Source: Acidobacteriaceae bacterium (GTDB lineage: Bacteria; Acidobacteriota; Terriglobia; Terriglobales; Acidobacteriaceae). Taken from it: a stretch of 34,994 bases of DNA. The notes beneath the pieces are model-generated. The model was not told the origin of the DNA. It saw only the letters and a program-made list of their open reading frames with translations, and made no database searches. A program made the translations under genes and the position numbers. This document shows positions 17,141 to 26,211 of the stretch, one piece after another. How positions within the stretch are numbered: position 1 is the stretch's first letter; each line of letters opens with the position of its first letter. Location of the stretch: assembly GCA_003134435.1 (NCBI GenBank), contig PLBE01000251.1, positions 1 to 34,994 of the forward strand, in the 5' to 3' direction.

Positions 17141-17206
17141 TTATTCAATGACCTGGCGGTTGGATCTCCGTTCTCGATTGAGTCAAACTCGATTCCAGGC
17201 AGTGGT

Positions 17207-18022
17207 TCATAGCATCGCATCGGCGACTTCGGTGACGCGGATGCCATAGTTGCCATCCACTACGACTACTTCTCCGCGGGCGATCAGTTTGTCGCCCAGA
17301 AGGAGATCGGCGGGTTCCTGAAGTTTGCGGTCGAGTTCGATCACCGATCCTCGAGTTAGCTCCAGGATCTCGTGCGAGGTCATGATTCTTCGTCCAAAAC
17401 GAAGAGTGAGACTTAGATCGACACCGACCAAGCGGTCGAGATTGACAGCGGCAGGGCGAGGCTGTTGGGGCGCCGAGTCTGATTCGGTTGCCACCTCAAA
17501 CGTTGATGGAGTCGGGGCTACGGACGAGAAACAGGCTTCTAGTCCGGGACTGAGGCGGAGCCCCAGCCTCACACTGGCGCCGGAGGCCTCCTTCGCTATT
17601 AGTCTTACGGTATTGCCAGTCCATGTAGGCGCTTCCGCCGCATCCAACTGCAGTGTGACATCGCCAAAGTTCGACTTCAGTCGAGTGGTTGCGACTCCGG
17701 CAACTTGGCGGAGCAATTTGATCAGTGCTTCCAAGTGATCGACACTCAGATCGGAGGATGGATCGGTCGTTTCTCCCAGAAAATCCTGCGCCAGCCTCAC
17801 TACATCCGGCCCTTGAAATTCAAAGGCCGCATGGCCCGCGAGTTGGCCGGAGACGGAGAGCTGAAAGTACTGTAGCGGGGCGTCGTCGGCCGCACGGGCA
17901 TCGGCGGCGGCCAGTTCGACCGTCCATGGAGTGCCGAGCGCCTGGGAGAACACCTCGCTCGCGGCTTGTACAAAGGCATCGAGAAAGTTAAAGAATGGCG
18001 TGCCGTCCTTGATGGCTAACAT
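17207..18022 (-). CDS. fliN: Flagellar motor switch protein FliN/FliY-like
   Basis: The last 75 or so residues of this 271-aa protein are a classic SpoA/FliN domain: DLSLTLRFGRRIMTSHEILE, LTRGSVIELDRKLQEPADLL, then DKLIARGEVVVVDGNYGIRV. FliN forms the lower C-ring of the flagellar switch, with FliM. The 195-residue N-terminal part is much longer than in E. coli FliN and has no CheC-type phosphatase motif that I can see, so it is a long FliN rather than a clear FliY. A Pro/Gln/Ser linker (about 165-195) joins the two parts. The ATG overlaps the end of fliM by 7 nt, so translation is coupled. Confidence 0.88.
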   Translation of the reverse strand: MLAIKDGTPFFNFLDAFVQAASEVFSQALGTPWTVELAAADARAADDAPLQYFQLSVSGQLAGHAAFEFQGPDVVRLAQDFLGETTDPSSDLSVDHLEALIKLLRQVAGVATTRLKSNFGDVTLQLDAAEAPTWTGNTVRLIAKEASGASVRLGLRLSPGLEACFSSVAPTPSTFEVATESDSAPQQPRPAAVNLDRLVGVDLSLTLRFGRRIMTSHEILELTRGSVIELDRKLQEPADLLLGDKLIARGEVVVVDGNYGIRVTEVADAML

Positions 18023-19005
18023 GGGTTTCGCCCTCGTTCCTCTCCGGGAATAGTCAATCGTCGCTCAACCTGGGCGGCGCGATTCCGGCCATGACGGACG
18101 GCGTAGGCTTCAAAAGCCTTCCGTCCGGCAATCATCAGGGCAGCCGGCTCCTTGGCGGGAATGCCCAGATTGCATACATCGTTGGGCGAAAGTTTAGCAA
18201 CGGTCTCAATCGAAAGACGAATACCGGAGATTCCCAGATCGACTGGGAAAGAACAATCGAGCATCTTCTGCTCGAGCCTTTCGTGGGCCCGCCCGACGTT
18301 CGGAGTTTTCTTCGAAGTAGTGTTCGTGGACAGCTTTCGCAGCAGGGTGTTCGCGACCGAGATGGGAAGAACGAAATTGAGCATGCCATTGACCTCGGCC
18401 AGGCGGGCCTCGAAGCTAAGGCACAGAGTCTTCTCGGTCGGAGCCAGAAAACTTTGCATCTGGGTCGGGCTCTTGCGGCCCTCGATCTGGAGTCTTGCAC
18501 CCAGGGTGGACCACGCGGTTTCCAAGTCCCGGCAGATAATCCTGGCGATGTCTTCAATAATCGGTTCTTCGATTTCGCTGATTTCGCGCGTAATGGCCGC
18601 GCAATGCCCGGTCCCCCCCAGCAATATATCGAGGAGCGGAAACACCAGAGAATGGTCCATCTGGAGAAGAGTCGACGAGCCGGCCATTTGCTCGACTTCG
18701 AAACACATGACGTAGGTGTGCTCGGGCAAGCGCGTCAAGAATTCGCTGTATAACAACTGCTCGGCGGAAACAAACTTCACCTCGAATTCGGTGCGAAGAT
18801 AAGCGCCCATCGACTGGTTCAGGCTACGGGCGAACGCTTCGTGCATGGCATTGATGGCGGCGGCTTTATGACTGCTCAGCAGTCCCGACTGGCCGAACAT
18901 GCAGGGCACGATGGAGCGGGTTTCAATACGTGTCGCTTCTTCCTTCCTGCCAGCGGTCTTTTTGAGCATGGCGTCCATTTCGGCTTGGGTAAGAACTCTT
19001 TCCAT
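18016..19005 (-). CDS. fliM: Flagellar motor switch protein FliM
   Basis: FliM links CheY-phosphate to the rotor and helps set flagellar rotation direction. The 329-aa length is normal. The N-terminal MERVLTQAEMDAMLKK matches the CheY-binding LSQxEIDALL peptide. The middle domain has LLDILLGGTGHCA with the conserved GGxG, and the C-terminal SpoA-type domain includes FPVDLGISGIRLSIETVAKL. It is followed by overlapping fliN. No other flagellar genes are in the window, so this is a detached switch operon. The ribosome site before the ATG is weak. Confidence 0.93.
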   Translation of the reverse strand: MERVLTQAEMDAMLKKTAGRKEEATRIETRSIVPCMFGQSGLLSSHKAAAINAMHEAFARSLNQSMGAYLRTEFEVKFVSAEQLLYSEFLTRLPEHTYVMCFEVEQMAGSSTLLQMDHSLVFPLLDILLGGTGHCAAITREISEIEEPIIEDIARIICRDLETAWSTLGARLQIEGRKSPTQMQSFLAPTEKTLCLSFEARLAEVNGMLNFVLPISVANTLLRKLSTNTTSKKTPNVGRAHERLEQKMLDCSFPVDLGISGIRLSIETVAKLSPNDVCNLGIPAKEPAALMIAGRKAFEAYAVRHGRNRAAQVERRLTIPGEERGRNPC

Positions 19006-19128
19006 TAGATTAGTCCTGGCTGTCTGCCAACTCGAGGCGGGAACTGGCGGGCCCGCGCCCGCCGGCCGGGTTCGAATTGAGCTGATTAGGAATTGATGAG
19101 CAAGTGGGCATAATCTGCCTAGCTCAAG

Positions 19129-19144
19129 TGCACGAATGATGCCA
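19129..19144 (-). promoter_or_regulatory. Possible sigma-54 (-24/-12) element upstream of fliM
   Basis: On the minus strand TGGCATCATTCGTGCA has GG and GC dinucleotides separated by exactly 10 bases. It matches the TGGCAC...TTGC sigma-54 consensus except in the CG part and one base of the -12 box. It lies about 124 bp before the fliM ATG. Flagellar genes are often sigma-54 controlled, but such short matches also occur by chance. Confidence 0.35.
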
Positions 19145-19258
19145 AATAATCGGCCATTTGAGGCACCTCGCCCCCTGGACCGATTCGGCCCTGGATTCAG
19201 TCATCGTGTGCCACCGAACGCGTTTCGCGGCGTTCTTGAGCCTCGCCGCTTTGTTGCA

Positions 19259-19549
19259 TTAACTCGGTGACCAGGCCGTTCTATCCGGTCTGATGGCGGG
19301 CTCCCAGTCCGCGCCGGAATCTCCGTCGAAGTATTCGTGAAAAAGCAGCAGGTCGCGCCACTGCGGGTCGGTCTGAACCGGCTCGAGATTCCCCATTGCT
19401 GGACGGAGTCCCTTTTCATCGCGCAGAAAAATGCTGGTCATGCGTCGCGACAATTGTCCTGCCACCTGCCACAAGGTCATCAGGATTCCTGTGGCACGTT
19501 CGAGGACGGGAGAGAAGGGAACGGTGGGCGTTCGTAAAGAGTCGATCAT
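19259..19549 (-). CDS. Small hypothetical protein, 96 aa
   Basis: The frame from ATG 19549 starts MIDSLRTPTVPFSPVLERAT and ends with an acidic, tryptophan-containing tail (WRDLLLFHEYFDGDSGADWE). Third codon positions are GC-rich in the manner of neighbouring genes, which supports real coding, but no ribosome site is obvious and I recognise no family. An upstream start at 19579 would run through the hairpin after the acetyl-CoA synthetase gene and is less likely. It lies between the synthetase and fliM on the same strand. Confidence 0.5.
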   Translation of the reverse strand: MIDSLRTPTVPFSPVLERATGILMTLWQVAGQLSRRMTSIFLRDEKGLRPAMGNLEPVQTDPQWRDLLLFHEYFDGDSGADWEPAIRPDRTAWSPS

Positions 19550-19559
19550 CTCGCTGGGT

Positions 19560-19619
19560 GGAGGGCCGGGCGTCCCCACCCGGCCTTCCTACAGCTTGAC
19601 AGGCGAGGCGCCGTCAAGC
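19560..19619 (-). terminator. Two strong hairpins after the acetyl-CoA synthetase gene
   Basis: GGAGGGCCGGG (19560-19570) pairs with CCCGGCCTTCC (19579-19589), with one G-T pair and an 8-base loop. GCTTGAC (19594-19600) pairs with GTCAAGC (19613-19619). Both lie within 80 bp past the stop of the synthetase gene on the minus strand. There is no T-tract, so they may instead protect the mRNA 3' end. Confidence 0.45.
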
Positions 19620-19640
19620 CTCCTTCCAGCGTGCCAGCGT

Positions 19641-21749
19641 CTAATCCTCCGTCCCGAATTTCTTCAGGTCGTCCGGTCCATCCGCCAGCGCCACAGCTTC
19701 TTTGCCCTGGGCCATTTCCCGAACCTTCTCGACCGCGTCGGGATTGGCCAAAGTCGAGATATCTCCAGTGTTCATGTTATTGGAGACGGCGGCCAGCACC
19801 CGGCGCATGAGCTTGCCAGACCGGGTTTTTGGCATATCGGGCACGATCAGGATCCTTCGGGGGCGGGCAATCTTGCCGATCATCGTTTCGATGACCTTGT
19901 TGATCTTTTCCACAATCGCGGGGCTGGATTCGATGCCCGGTTGCAGTACGACATAAACTTCGGGTACTCGGCCCTTGATCTCGTCCACTACCGGCACCAC
20001 CGCTGCCTCGGCCACCTCCGGAACCGTCAGGCAGGCCGATTCGATTTCCTTGGTGCCCAAACGATGGCCCGCTACGTTGATGACATCATCCACCCGGCCG
20101 AGAATGCGGAAATACCCATCCACCGCCAGCACGGCTCCGTCCGCCGCGAAATATGGCCAGTCATGCCAGTCTTTGCTGTTGGGATTCTTGCAATATTTCC
20201 TGTAGTACTGGGTGACGAAACGTTCGCGATCGCCCCAGATGGTTTGCATGATCCCCGGCCATGGATTGCGGATGCAGATGTTCCCCGCCTTTCCCGATCC
20301 GGCCGCAATCGGCTCGTTGTTTTCGTCGTAAATCGCAGGATAAATTCCCGGCATCCCCGGGCCCGCGCTGCCCGGCTTCATGGGATCCAGTGCCGGCTTG
20401 GTGCTGCAGAGGAATCCGCCGTTCTCGGTTTGCCACCAGGTATCGACGATCACCGCTTCACCCTTGCCCACAATGTCGTGATACCAGCGCCACACTTCTG
20501 GTTCGATCGGTTCTCCGACCGTCGTCATGTGTTTGAAATGGTATCTGTACTTGGTAGGTTCATCGTGACCGGATTTCCGCAACATGCGAATGGCGGTCGG
20601 CGAGGTATGGAAGATGTTGACATCCAGGCGCTCAGCAATTCTCCAAACCCTGCCCGCGTCCGGATAAGTCGGCACCCCTTCATAGAGCACGCTGGTCGCC
20701 GCCAGAGCCAGCGGACCATACACGATATAGGAGTGGCCGGTGATCCAGCCGATGTCGGCCATGCACCAGTAAACGTCCTCAGGATGAATGTCCTGGATAT
20801 ACTTCGAAGTGCCGGCTACGTAAGAGAGATACCCGCCGGTGCGATGTTGACAGCCTTTCGGTTTCCCGGTGCTGCCGCTGGTGTACATGAGAAAGAGCGG
20901 AGCTTCCGCATCCATGGGGACGGGATCAACCAATTGGCCCGCATAATTGGGCAGCACCTCGTCAACCCAGACATCGCGTCCTTTCACAAACGGCGAAGCT
21001 GAGGCATTCTTGCCGGTGTGGCGTCGCCAGACCAGAACCTTGTCCACCACCTGGCCTTCCTGCTTGGCAAAATTCAGCGCCACATCGGCGCCCGCTTTGT
21101 GGTCGAGAAGTTTGCCATTGCGATAGTAACCGTCCATGGTGATCAGGACGCGGCTCCCCGAATCGGCGGCGCGCAGCCCGCAAGCCTCGCCGCTAAAGCC
21201 GCCAAAAACTACCGAGTGAATGACTCCCAGGCGGGCGCATGCCAGCATGGTGATCGGCAGTTCAGGAACCATCGGCATATGAATCGTGACTCGATCTCCG
21301 CTCTTCAGGCCGCAGTAGTCGCGAAGCAGTGCCGCGAATTCGTTCACCCTTACGTAGAGTTCGCGGTAGGTGACCGAAACGGGCGCTTCGGATTCCGGCT
21401 CCGGGACAAAAATCAGCGCCGCTTTGTTCTTGTACTTGGCGAGGTGCCGGTCCACGCAGTTATAGGAGGCGTTGATCTTGCCGCCCACAAACCATTTCCA
21501 AAACGGCGGATCGCTGGTGTCAAGCGTCGTGTGCCAGTACTGGTCCCAACTCAGAAGGTCAGCGTACTCCCGAAAGCATTCCGGGAAATTCTTTTCACTG
21601 AAGCGCTCGGTCACACTGGGATCGGTCAGATTGGCCTGGCCGACAAACTTCGCCGGAGGATAATAATATTCTTCCTCGCGCCAATGGACTGCTATCTGAG
21701 CCTCGCTCGTTTCAATCACCGCCTGCGGCTTGGGACGTATTTCCGCCAT
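19641..21749 (-). CDS. acs: Acetyl-coenzyme A synthetase
   Basis: Acs activates acetate to acetyl-CoA through acetyl-AMP. The 702-aa protein has the ANL-family motifs in order: LFLMYTSGSTGKPKGCQH (phosphate loop), DVYWCMADIGWITGHSY, VIVDTWWQTENGGF with the Trp that keeps the acyl pocket small, YFRILGRVDDVINVAGHRLG (hinge), and PKTRSGKLMRR with Lys646, the catalytic lysine that is reversibly acetylated in this family. The N-terminal Acs cap (SWDQYWHTTLDTSDPPFWKW) is present; the C-terminal tail beyond residue 660 is slightly long. AAGGAGT precedes the ATG. It lies 232 bp after actP, with nothing recognisable in that gap, and serves acetate taken up by ActP. Confidence 0.95.
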   Translation of the reverse strand: MAEIRPKPQAVIETSEAQIAVHWREEEYYYPPAKFVGQANLTDPSVTERFSEKNFPECFREYADLLSWDQYWHTTLDTSDPPFWKWFVGGKINASYNCVDRHLAKYKNKAALIFVPEPESEAPVSVTYRELYVRVNEFAALLRDYCGLKSGDRVTIHMPMVPELPITMLACARLGVIHSVVFGGFSGEACGLRAADSGSRVLITMDGYYRNGKLLDHKAGADVALNFAKQEGQVVDKVLVWRRHTGKNASASPFVKGRDVWVDEVLPNYAGQLVDPVPMDAEAPLFLMYTSGSTGKPKGCQHRTGGYLSYVAGTSKYIQDIHPEDVYWCMADIGWITGHSYIVYGPLALAATSVLYEGVPTYPDAGRVWRIAERLDVNIFHTSPTAIRMLRKSGHDEPTKYRYHFKHMTTVGEPIEPEVWRWYHDIVGKGEAVIVDTWWQTENGGFLCSTKPALDPMKPGSAGPGMPGIYPAIYDENNEPIAAGSGKAGNICIRNPWPGIMQTIWGDRERFVTQYYRKYCKNPNSKDWHDWPYFAADGAVLAVDGYFRILGRVDDVINVAGHRLGTKEIESACLTVPEVAEAAVVPVVDEIKGRVPEVYVVLQPGIESSPAIVEKINKVIETMIGKIARPRRILIVPDMPKTRSGKLMRRVLAAVSNNMNTGDISTLANPDAVEKVREMAQGKEAVALADGPDDLKKFGTED

Positions 21750-21981
21750 ATCAATTACTCCTTAAGAATTTGCTGAATGGGATTGCTGAAGAGAATCGTC
21801 GCACAAGATTGCCAAGAGATCTCTGAATTCGTAAGTACGGACACACGCCAGCCAGCGCCGATTCCGCTGGGAATAAGCGCTGGCGTGGCGCCACCCGGAA
21901 GTCTGCAAATCATTCATCTTACTGCCCGGCTGCCACCTGGCCCTCCCAGAAAACAAATCAAAAAACTGCCGGCGAATCAGC

Positions 21982-23589
21982 CTAGTGAGAGCCAGCCCTT
22001 TCCGCGCCCAGTCCGGTGTTCGAGCGGACCAGCAACTCGTTGAACTTCTCTTGGGAGCTCGGTTCGTTGCTCAGCAGCGTGCCGACGATCGCTCCGATGA
22101 AACCCAGCGGAATACTTAGAATGCCGGGATTTTCCAGTGGGAACAATGCCTTGGCCTGGATCAGATGCCGGGCAGTGCCGACCACCGTGGGTGGATCGAT
22201 CGCCATCAGACTGGGACTGACAATGATCAGCCCGATCGATGCCAGCAAGCCCACTCCCAGGCCAGTCACTGCGCCCGCGGTATTGAACCTCCGCCAGAAG
22301 ATCGACAGCACAATCACGGGAAGGTTGGCCGATGCCGCCACCGCAAACGCCAGGGCCACCAGGAACGCCACGTTCGCCGTTGGCCCGAGCAGAATCGCAA
22401 TTCCGATGGCTACCGCCCCCACCACGAAAGCGGAGATGCGCGCGACCATTACTTCTTCTCCAGGCTTGCGCTCTACGCCGCTATGGATGACGTTGGTCCA
22501 GAAGTCATGCGAAAAAGATGTTGTCGCGCTGATCGTGAGCCCCGCAACCACCGCCAGGATCGTGGCAAAGGCAATGGCCGAGATGAACGCGAAGAAGATG
22601 TTTCCAGCCAGCGCTTGCGCCAGCAACGGCGCGCTCATGTTCGTTCCCCCATGCGTCTTGATGAAGTCGGGACCAACGATGGTCGCGGCTCCGAAGCCGA
22701 GGAAGGTGGTCATAATGTAGAAGGTGCCGATCAATACCATCGCCCAAACCACGCTGTTGCGCGCCGTTTTCGCGTCCGGCACGGTATAGAACCGCACCAG
22801 GATGTGGGGCAATCCCGCGGTGCCGAAGATCAGCGCCAGACCCAGCGAAACTAAATCCAGCGGACCGTACGGTGGTTTGTAGCGCAGCCCCGGCGTCATG
22901 AAATCCTTGACCACCTCCGCGCCTTTGGCATCGTGATACGTTACATGCCCGATGGCCGAGAAGAAGTCGCCGAAACTGAAGTGGAAGTGAGCCATGACCA
23001 GAATGCTCAGCAGGAAAGTTCCCGCCATGAGCAGAATAGCCTTGATGATCTGCACCCAAGTGGTCGCCAGCATGCCGCCGAAAACCACGTAGACGATCAT
23101 CAGAATGCCCACGCCGGTGACCGCCTGGTTATAGTTGACGTAGCCGCCGAGCAGCAGTTTTACCAACGCGCCCGCACCCACCATCTGCGCGATCATGTAA
23201 AAAGTGCTGACCGTGAGCGTGCTGAGCGCGGCCATCGCCCGCACCGGCCGCGGCTTCAGGCGATAGGCGAGCACGTCCGCCATGGTGTACTTGCCGGCGT
23301 TACGCAGTGGTTCCGCAATCACCAGCAGGACCGTCAGGTATGCGACCAGCCAGCCCACCGAAAACAGGAATCCGTCATAGCCCTGGAAAGCGATGATGCC
23401 GGCAATACCCAGGAACGACGCGGCGCTCATATAATCGCCGGCAACTGCGATTCCATTCTGCCAGCCTTTGATCTGGCGGCTGGCGGCAAAGTAGGCGCCG
23501 GCGCCCTGAGATCGTTTGGATGCCCAGAACGTGATGCCGAGAGTAATGGCGATGAAGAGCAGGAACATGAAAAGCGGCACGCTCACCAT
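21982..23589 (-). CDS. actP: Cation/acetate symporter ActP-like (sodium:solute symporter family)
   Basis: A 535-aa protein with about 13 hydrophobic segments. GWQNGIAVAGDYMSAASFLGIAGIIAFQGYDGF is split by a short charged turn and is typical of the ActP branch of SSS transporters, as is GTAGLPHILVRFYTVPDAKTAR. It would import acetate or a related short carboxylate with a cation. It starts 3 bp after the DUF485 gene stop, with AAGGAGG inside that gene's end, the same partnership as yjcH-actP in E. coli. It is followed by acs. No truncation is seen. Confidence 0.93.
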   Translation of the reverse strand: MVSVPLFMFLLFIAITLGITFWASKRSQGAGAYFAASRQIKGWQNGIAVAGDYMSAASFLGIAGIIAFQGYDGFLFSVGWLVAYLTVLLVIAEPLRNAGKYTMADVLAYRLKPRPVRAMAALSTLTVSTFYMIAQMVGAGALVKLLLGGYVNYNQAVTGVGILMIVYVVFGGMLATTWVQIIKAILLMAGTFLLSILVMAHFHFSFGDFFSAIGHVTYHDAKGAEVVKDFMTPGLRYKPPYGPLDLVSLGLALIFGTAGLPHILVRFYTVPDAKTARNSVVWAMVLIGTFYIMTTFLGFGAATIVGPDFIKTHGGTNMSAPLLAQALAGNIFFAFISAIAFATILAVVAGLTISATTSFSHDFWTNVIHSGVERKPGEEVMVARISAFVVGAVAIGIAILLGPTANVAFLVALAFAVAASANLPVIVLSIFWRRFNTAGAVTGLGVGLLASIGLIIVSPSLMAIDPPTVVGTARHLIQAKALFPLENPGILSIPLGFIGAIVGTLLSNEPSSQEKFNELLVRSNTGLGAERAGSH

Positions 23590-23592
23590 AAT

Positions 23593-23931
23593 CTACTTGC
23601 CTCCTTTGAGGGTCTCGGCCTTGGCCACAATATCTTTCGCCAGCCGATCAAAGTTGTTGGCGGCTTTGACGTAGAGGCCGGCAATGATCCACGCCATGAA
23701 AAACTGAGACAGGGCGAACAGGTAAGCGAGGTTGACGTTTCCGATCACCTTGGTAGCCATAAACTGCGGCGCGTATCCGTCGAGCACCGGCAACGCAAAG
23801 TAGTACAGCACAAAAAAAATAAACGCGGGCACGATGAAGGTTCTCTTCGTGGCCATCAGATCCTTAAACTCCTGGCTGTTTGCCATCTTGTCCCAGATCG
23901 CCTGGGATGTTTGGTAGCGCTCTTCTGCCAT
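23593..23931 (-). CDS. DUF485 small inner-membrane protein (YjcH-like)
   Basis: A 112-aa protein with two hydrophobic segments (TFIVPAFIFFVLYYFALPVL and VNLAYLFALSQFFMAWIIAG) joined by a short loop, ending in a basic tail. The pattern and position directly before actP identify it as the DUF485 partner of acetate symporters; its role is unknown but probably stabilises or regulates the transporter. I chose ATG 23931 because AGGAGGAG sits just upstream; the 14-residue longer version is unsupported. Confidence 0.9.
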   Translation of the reverse strand: MAEERYQTSQAIWDKMANSQEFKDLMATKRTFIVPAFIFFVLYYFALPVLDGYAPQFMATKVIGNVNLAYLFALSQFFMAWIIAGLYVKAANNFDRLAKDIVAKAETLKGGK

Positions 23932-24111
23932 GGGGCTCCTCCTGGTTAGGACTCGCTGCTGAACTGCGTTCACTCGGAACCGACCCCAATCGAGAGGAGG
24001 CCTGGCCGGAAACGGAACCGTCTTCCCTACCGCGGCGACGATTCCATTTCCGAAAGTTCCGCTATTGCGGCAAGCATTGTAACCCTACCGCAGCCAAGTG
24101 GCTGAACTAAT

Positions 24112-26211
24112 TTAGAAAGTAAAGATCGGGCCAAACTCGGTCCGGTTATCCTTCCACTTGTCAGAGGGTCGGCCAGCGATCAAGTAGGCGTTGCCGATGT
24201 CGGGCAGCAAGCTGGTCTGATATTGCGACTGTTCGAACGCGAATGTGGTCCATGCGTTCAGCTTGTAGTAGACCGTCGCCGCCAGCAGTCTGGACTGCGA
24301 GAGCGGGATCCCGCCGTTGCAACCCAGGCTGCCATCCGCGCTGCCGCAGCCAATGCCCGAGGCGTGCTGCAGGTCGTGGTGTACCACCTGGTCCTTCCCC
24401 GCGTGCAGATAAAGCTGCCACCCAGCGTTCCGGCCCTTGGGATCGGCATTGAACAATCGGGACAAAGGCAAGCCCAGATTGATAAAGCCGCCAAAAGCCC
24501 CTATCGGATGCTCCGGGGCAATCTTCCACGTGCCGCCGGAAGCAGTACAGGTGCTGTCGGTCACGATGGCCACCGAGCAGCCAATGTCCATGCCTCCGGT
24601 TGCGGCTTGCACATTGTCAACCGTCGGGACATCGGTCACATTGAAGAGCCCTCGGGTATCGGTGAAGAAGGTATTCAACTGGCCGCCCAGCATGAAGCGC
24701 ATGTCGCCCCCGCGCCAGGCGCTGGCTACCAGAGTAAACCAGCGAGTGGGCAGCTGTACGGCGAGCTGATTGCCGAACATATGGCTACTGTTGGTAAAAC
24801 CGGAAGGGAAGGTATTCAACGCATCTGGAACACCAGCAAGATTGCTCCTGGTGGTGATGGAGGTGCGCTTGCCCTGGAATCCGCTCCAGAATATCTGTGC
24901 CGGCGCAACCGCTGGCGCTTTGTCGAGTTGAAACTGGAAGGCAATCTTGCCTTCGATTTCGGGACGGCCAGAATCGGCTCCCTCGCGCTCGCCTTCTCCA
25001 ATCTGCGCTTCAAAACCTCCCAGAGCGTTGGGGACGTTTTGAAGTTTGTAGATTTCGCCGGAACTCGGCATCATGATGGCAAACTCAGGAGCGAACTTCA
25101 AATTGCGGTCGCCACCCAGTTTCTGCACCAATCCAAAGCGGAATTGGGGAGAGCGCTCATAGATGTCTCCGGAGAAAGCCCCGAGGAATGTGGTTTCGAG
25201 AATGTTGGGGAGGGCGTTGGATCCGAACAGGGTCCAGTCCTGCCCAGCTTCGAAGAATACGTCCGAGGTCTCGCTCGCCGCGTAATCCAGCCGCGCGTAA
25301 GCCAAGCGAAGCCGCGGTTGCGGATTGCGAATCGACGAGACGTCCGCGTTGTCTACTTCCGTGAACCCGCCCTCGAAATCGCCTTCTACTTTACCGGTCA
25401 AGGTCAGGCTCTTCGACATATCAGGCCACTCGAAGTTGGCTCCAAAACGAGAGGAGCGCGCCTTTAAGTGGAATGAAGGGTCCTGGGTGGGACCGGTGCT
25501 GAGGACGTCACTGGAGTTTAGAAATATTCCCGGGAATGGGAAATCGTCACCATTGGGGGCGCTGGTGTCGTGCACCGCAGTCACCTTGACGAAACCGTAG
25601 GGAGTGACGCGCACCGCTCCCGCCTTGAAGCTGGGAATCAAGCCGTCCTTGACCGGGGGATCAACCGCAAGCACCCGCAAGGGCGCGACCGCTGGAACCA
25701 CCGTGGGTCCCTCGGGCTTTGCTGGCGCCGGAGCCGCCGGGGCGGCTTGGGTTTCCAGGTTGGCGACCGATGACGAGACCGCTGAGGTTGCCGCGACCGG
25801 TGCGGCCACAAGAGTCGGGGAGGGGGCGGCTGGTTTCGTGGCTGCGCTCAAATCCGCCGCGCTCAACACGCCTTTGCGGTTGAGCACATCGACCAGAGCC
25901 TGGAATTGAGCCGTGGGTGAGGCATTTCGAATCGCATTCGCTTCGGTTGGAGCCAACACCCCTTTCATGACGAGTACGCCGAGCAATGCCGTGACGTTCG
26001 CATCCGTGGTTGAAACACTCGGGCTCAGACTTGGGGCCGGGGTTGGACTTGGCGCTGGACTTGGACTTGGCGCACCAGAGTTTCCTTCTGCGCTGGTCGC
26101 GTTGGCTGTATTTTCGTTTGCGGTTTTTGCGTCACTGTTACCCGCCATGACGGGCGCGGCCGTGATGGCTAGTACTAGAAAAGCGGACAACCATTTCTTC
26201 ACATCGAACAT
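24112..26211 (-). CDS. Large outer-membrane porin-like protein, 699 aa
   Basis: A signal peptide (KKWLSAFLVLAITAAPVMAG) is followed by a Pro/Ser/Ala-rich linker (about 30-70) and two short related helical units (GVLVMKGVLAPTEANAI and DVLNRKGVLSAADL). A second Ala/Pro linker follows, then a long barrel-like region from about residue 195. Alternating strands such as RLRLAYARLDYAASETSDVF, FEAGQDWTLFG and FRFGLVQKLGG, and a final aromatic residue (FGPIFTF), are typical of outer-membrane beta barrels. The linker and helical units may anchor the protein to the cell wall. The promoter has a CRP-like site at -41.5. With the nearby ActP, MFS and acyl-CoA synthetase genes, a role in uptake of small carboxylates is likely, but the substrate is not shown. 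Confidence 0.85.
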   Translation of the reverse strand: MFDVKKWLSAFLVLAITAAPVMAGNSDAKTANENTANATSAEGNSGAPSPSPAPSPTPAPSLSPSVSTTDANVTALLGVLVMKGVLAPTEANAIRNASPTAQFQALVDVLNRKGVLSAADLSAATKPAAPSPTLVAAPVAATSAVSSSVANLETQAAPAAPAPAKPEGPTVVPAVAPLRVLAVDPPVKDGLIPSFKAGAVRVTPYGFVKVTAVHDTSAPNGDDFPFPGIFLNSSDVLSTGPTQDPSFHLKARSSRFGANFEWPDMSKSLTLTGKVEGDFEGGFTEVDNADVSSIRNPQPRLRLAYARLDYAASETSDVFFEAGQDWTLFGSNALPNILETTFLGAFSGDIYERSPQFRFGLVQKLGGDRNLKFAPEFAIMMPSSGEIYKLQNVPNALGGFEAQIGEGEREGADSGRPEIEGKIAFQFQLDKAPAVAPAQIFWSGFQGKRTSITTRSNLAGVPDALNTFPSGFTNSSHMFGNQLAVQLPTRWFTLVASAWRGGDMRFMLGGQLNTFFTDTRGLFNVTDVPTVDNVQAATGGMDIGCSVAIVTDSTCTASGGTWKIAPEHPIGAFGGFINLGLPLSRLFNADPKGRNAGWQLYLHAGKDQVVHHDLQHASGIGCGSADGSLGCNGGIPLSQSRLLAATVYYKLNAWTTFAFEQSQYQTSLLPDIGNAYLIAGRPSDKWKDNRTEFGPIFTF

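Noticed and set aside
19431-21002. Plus-strand 523-aa open frame
   Set aside because: Antisense shadow of the acetyl-CoA synthetase, caused by high GC; no recognisable domain.
24223-25467. Plus-strand 414-aa open frame
   Set aside because: Antisense shadow of the porin gene.
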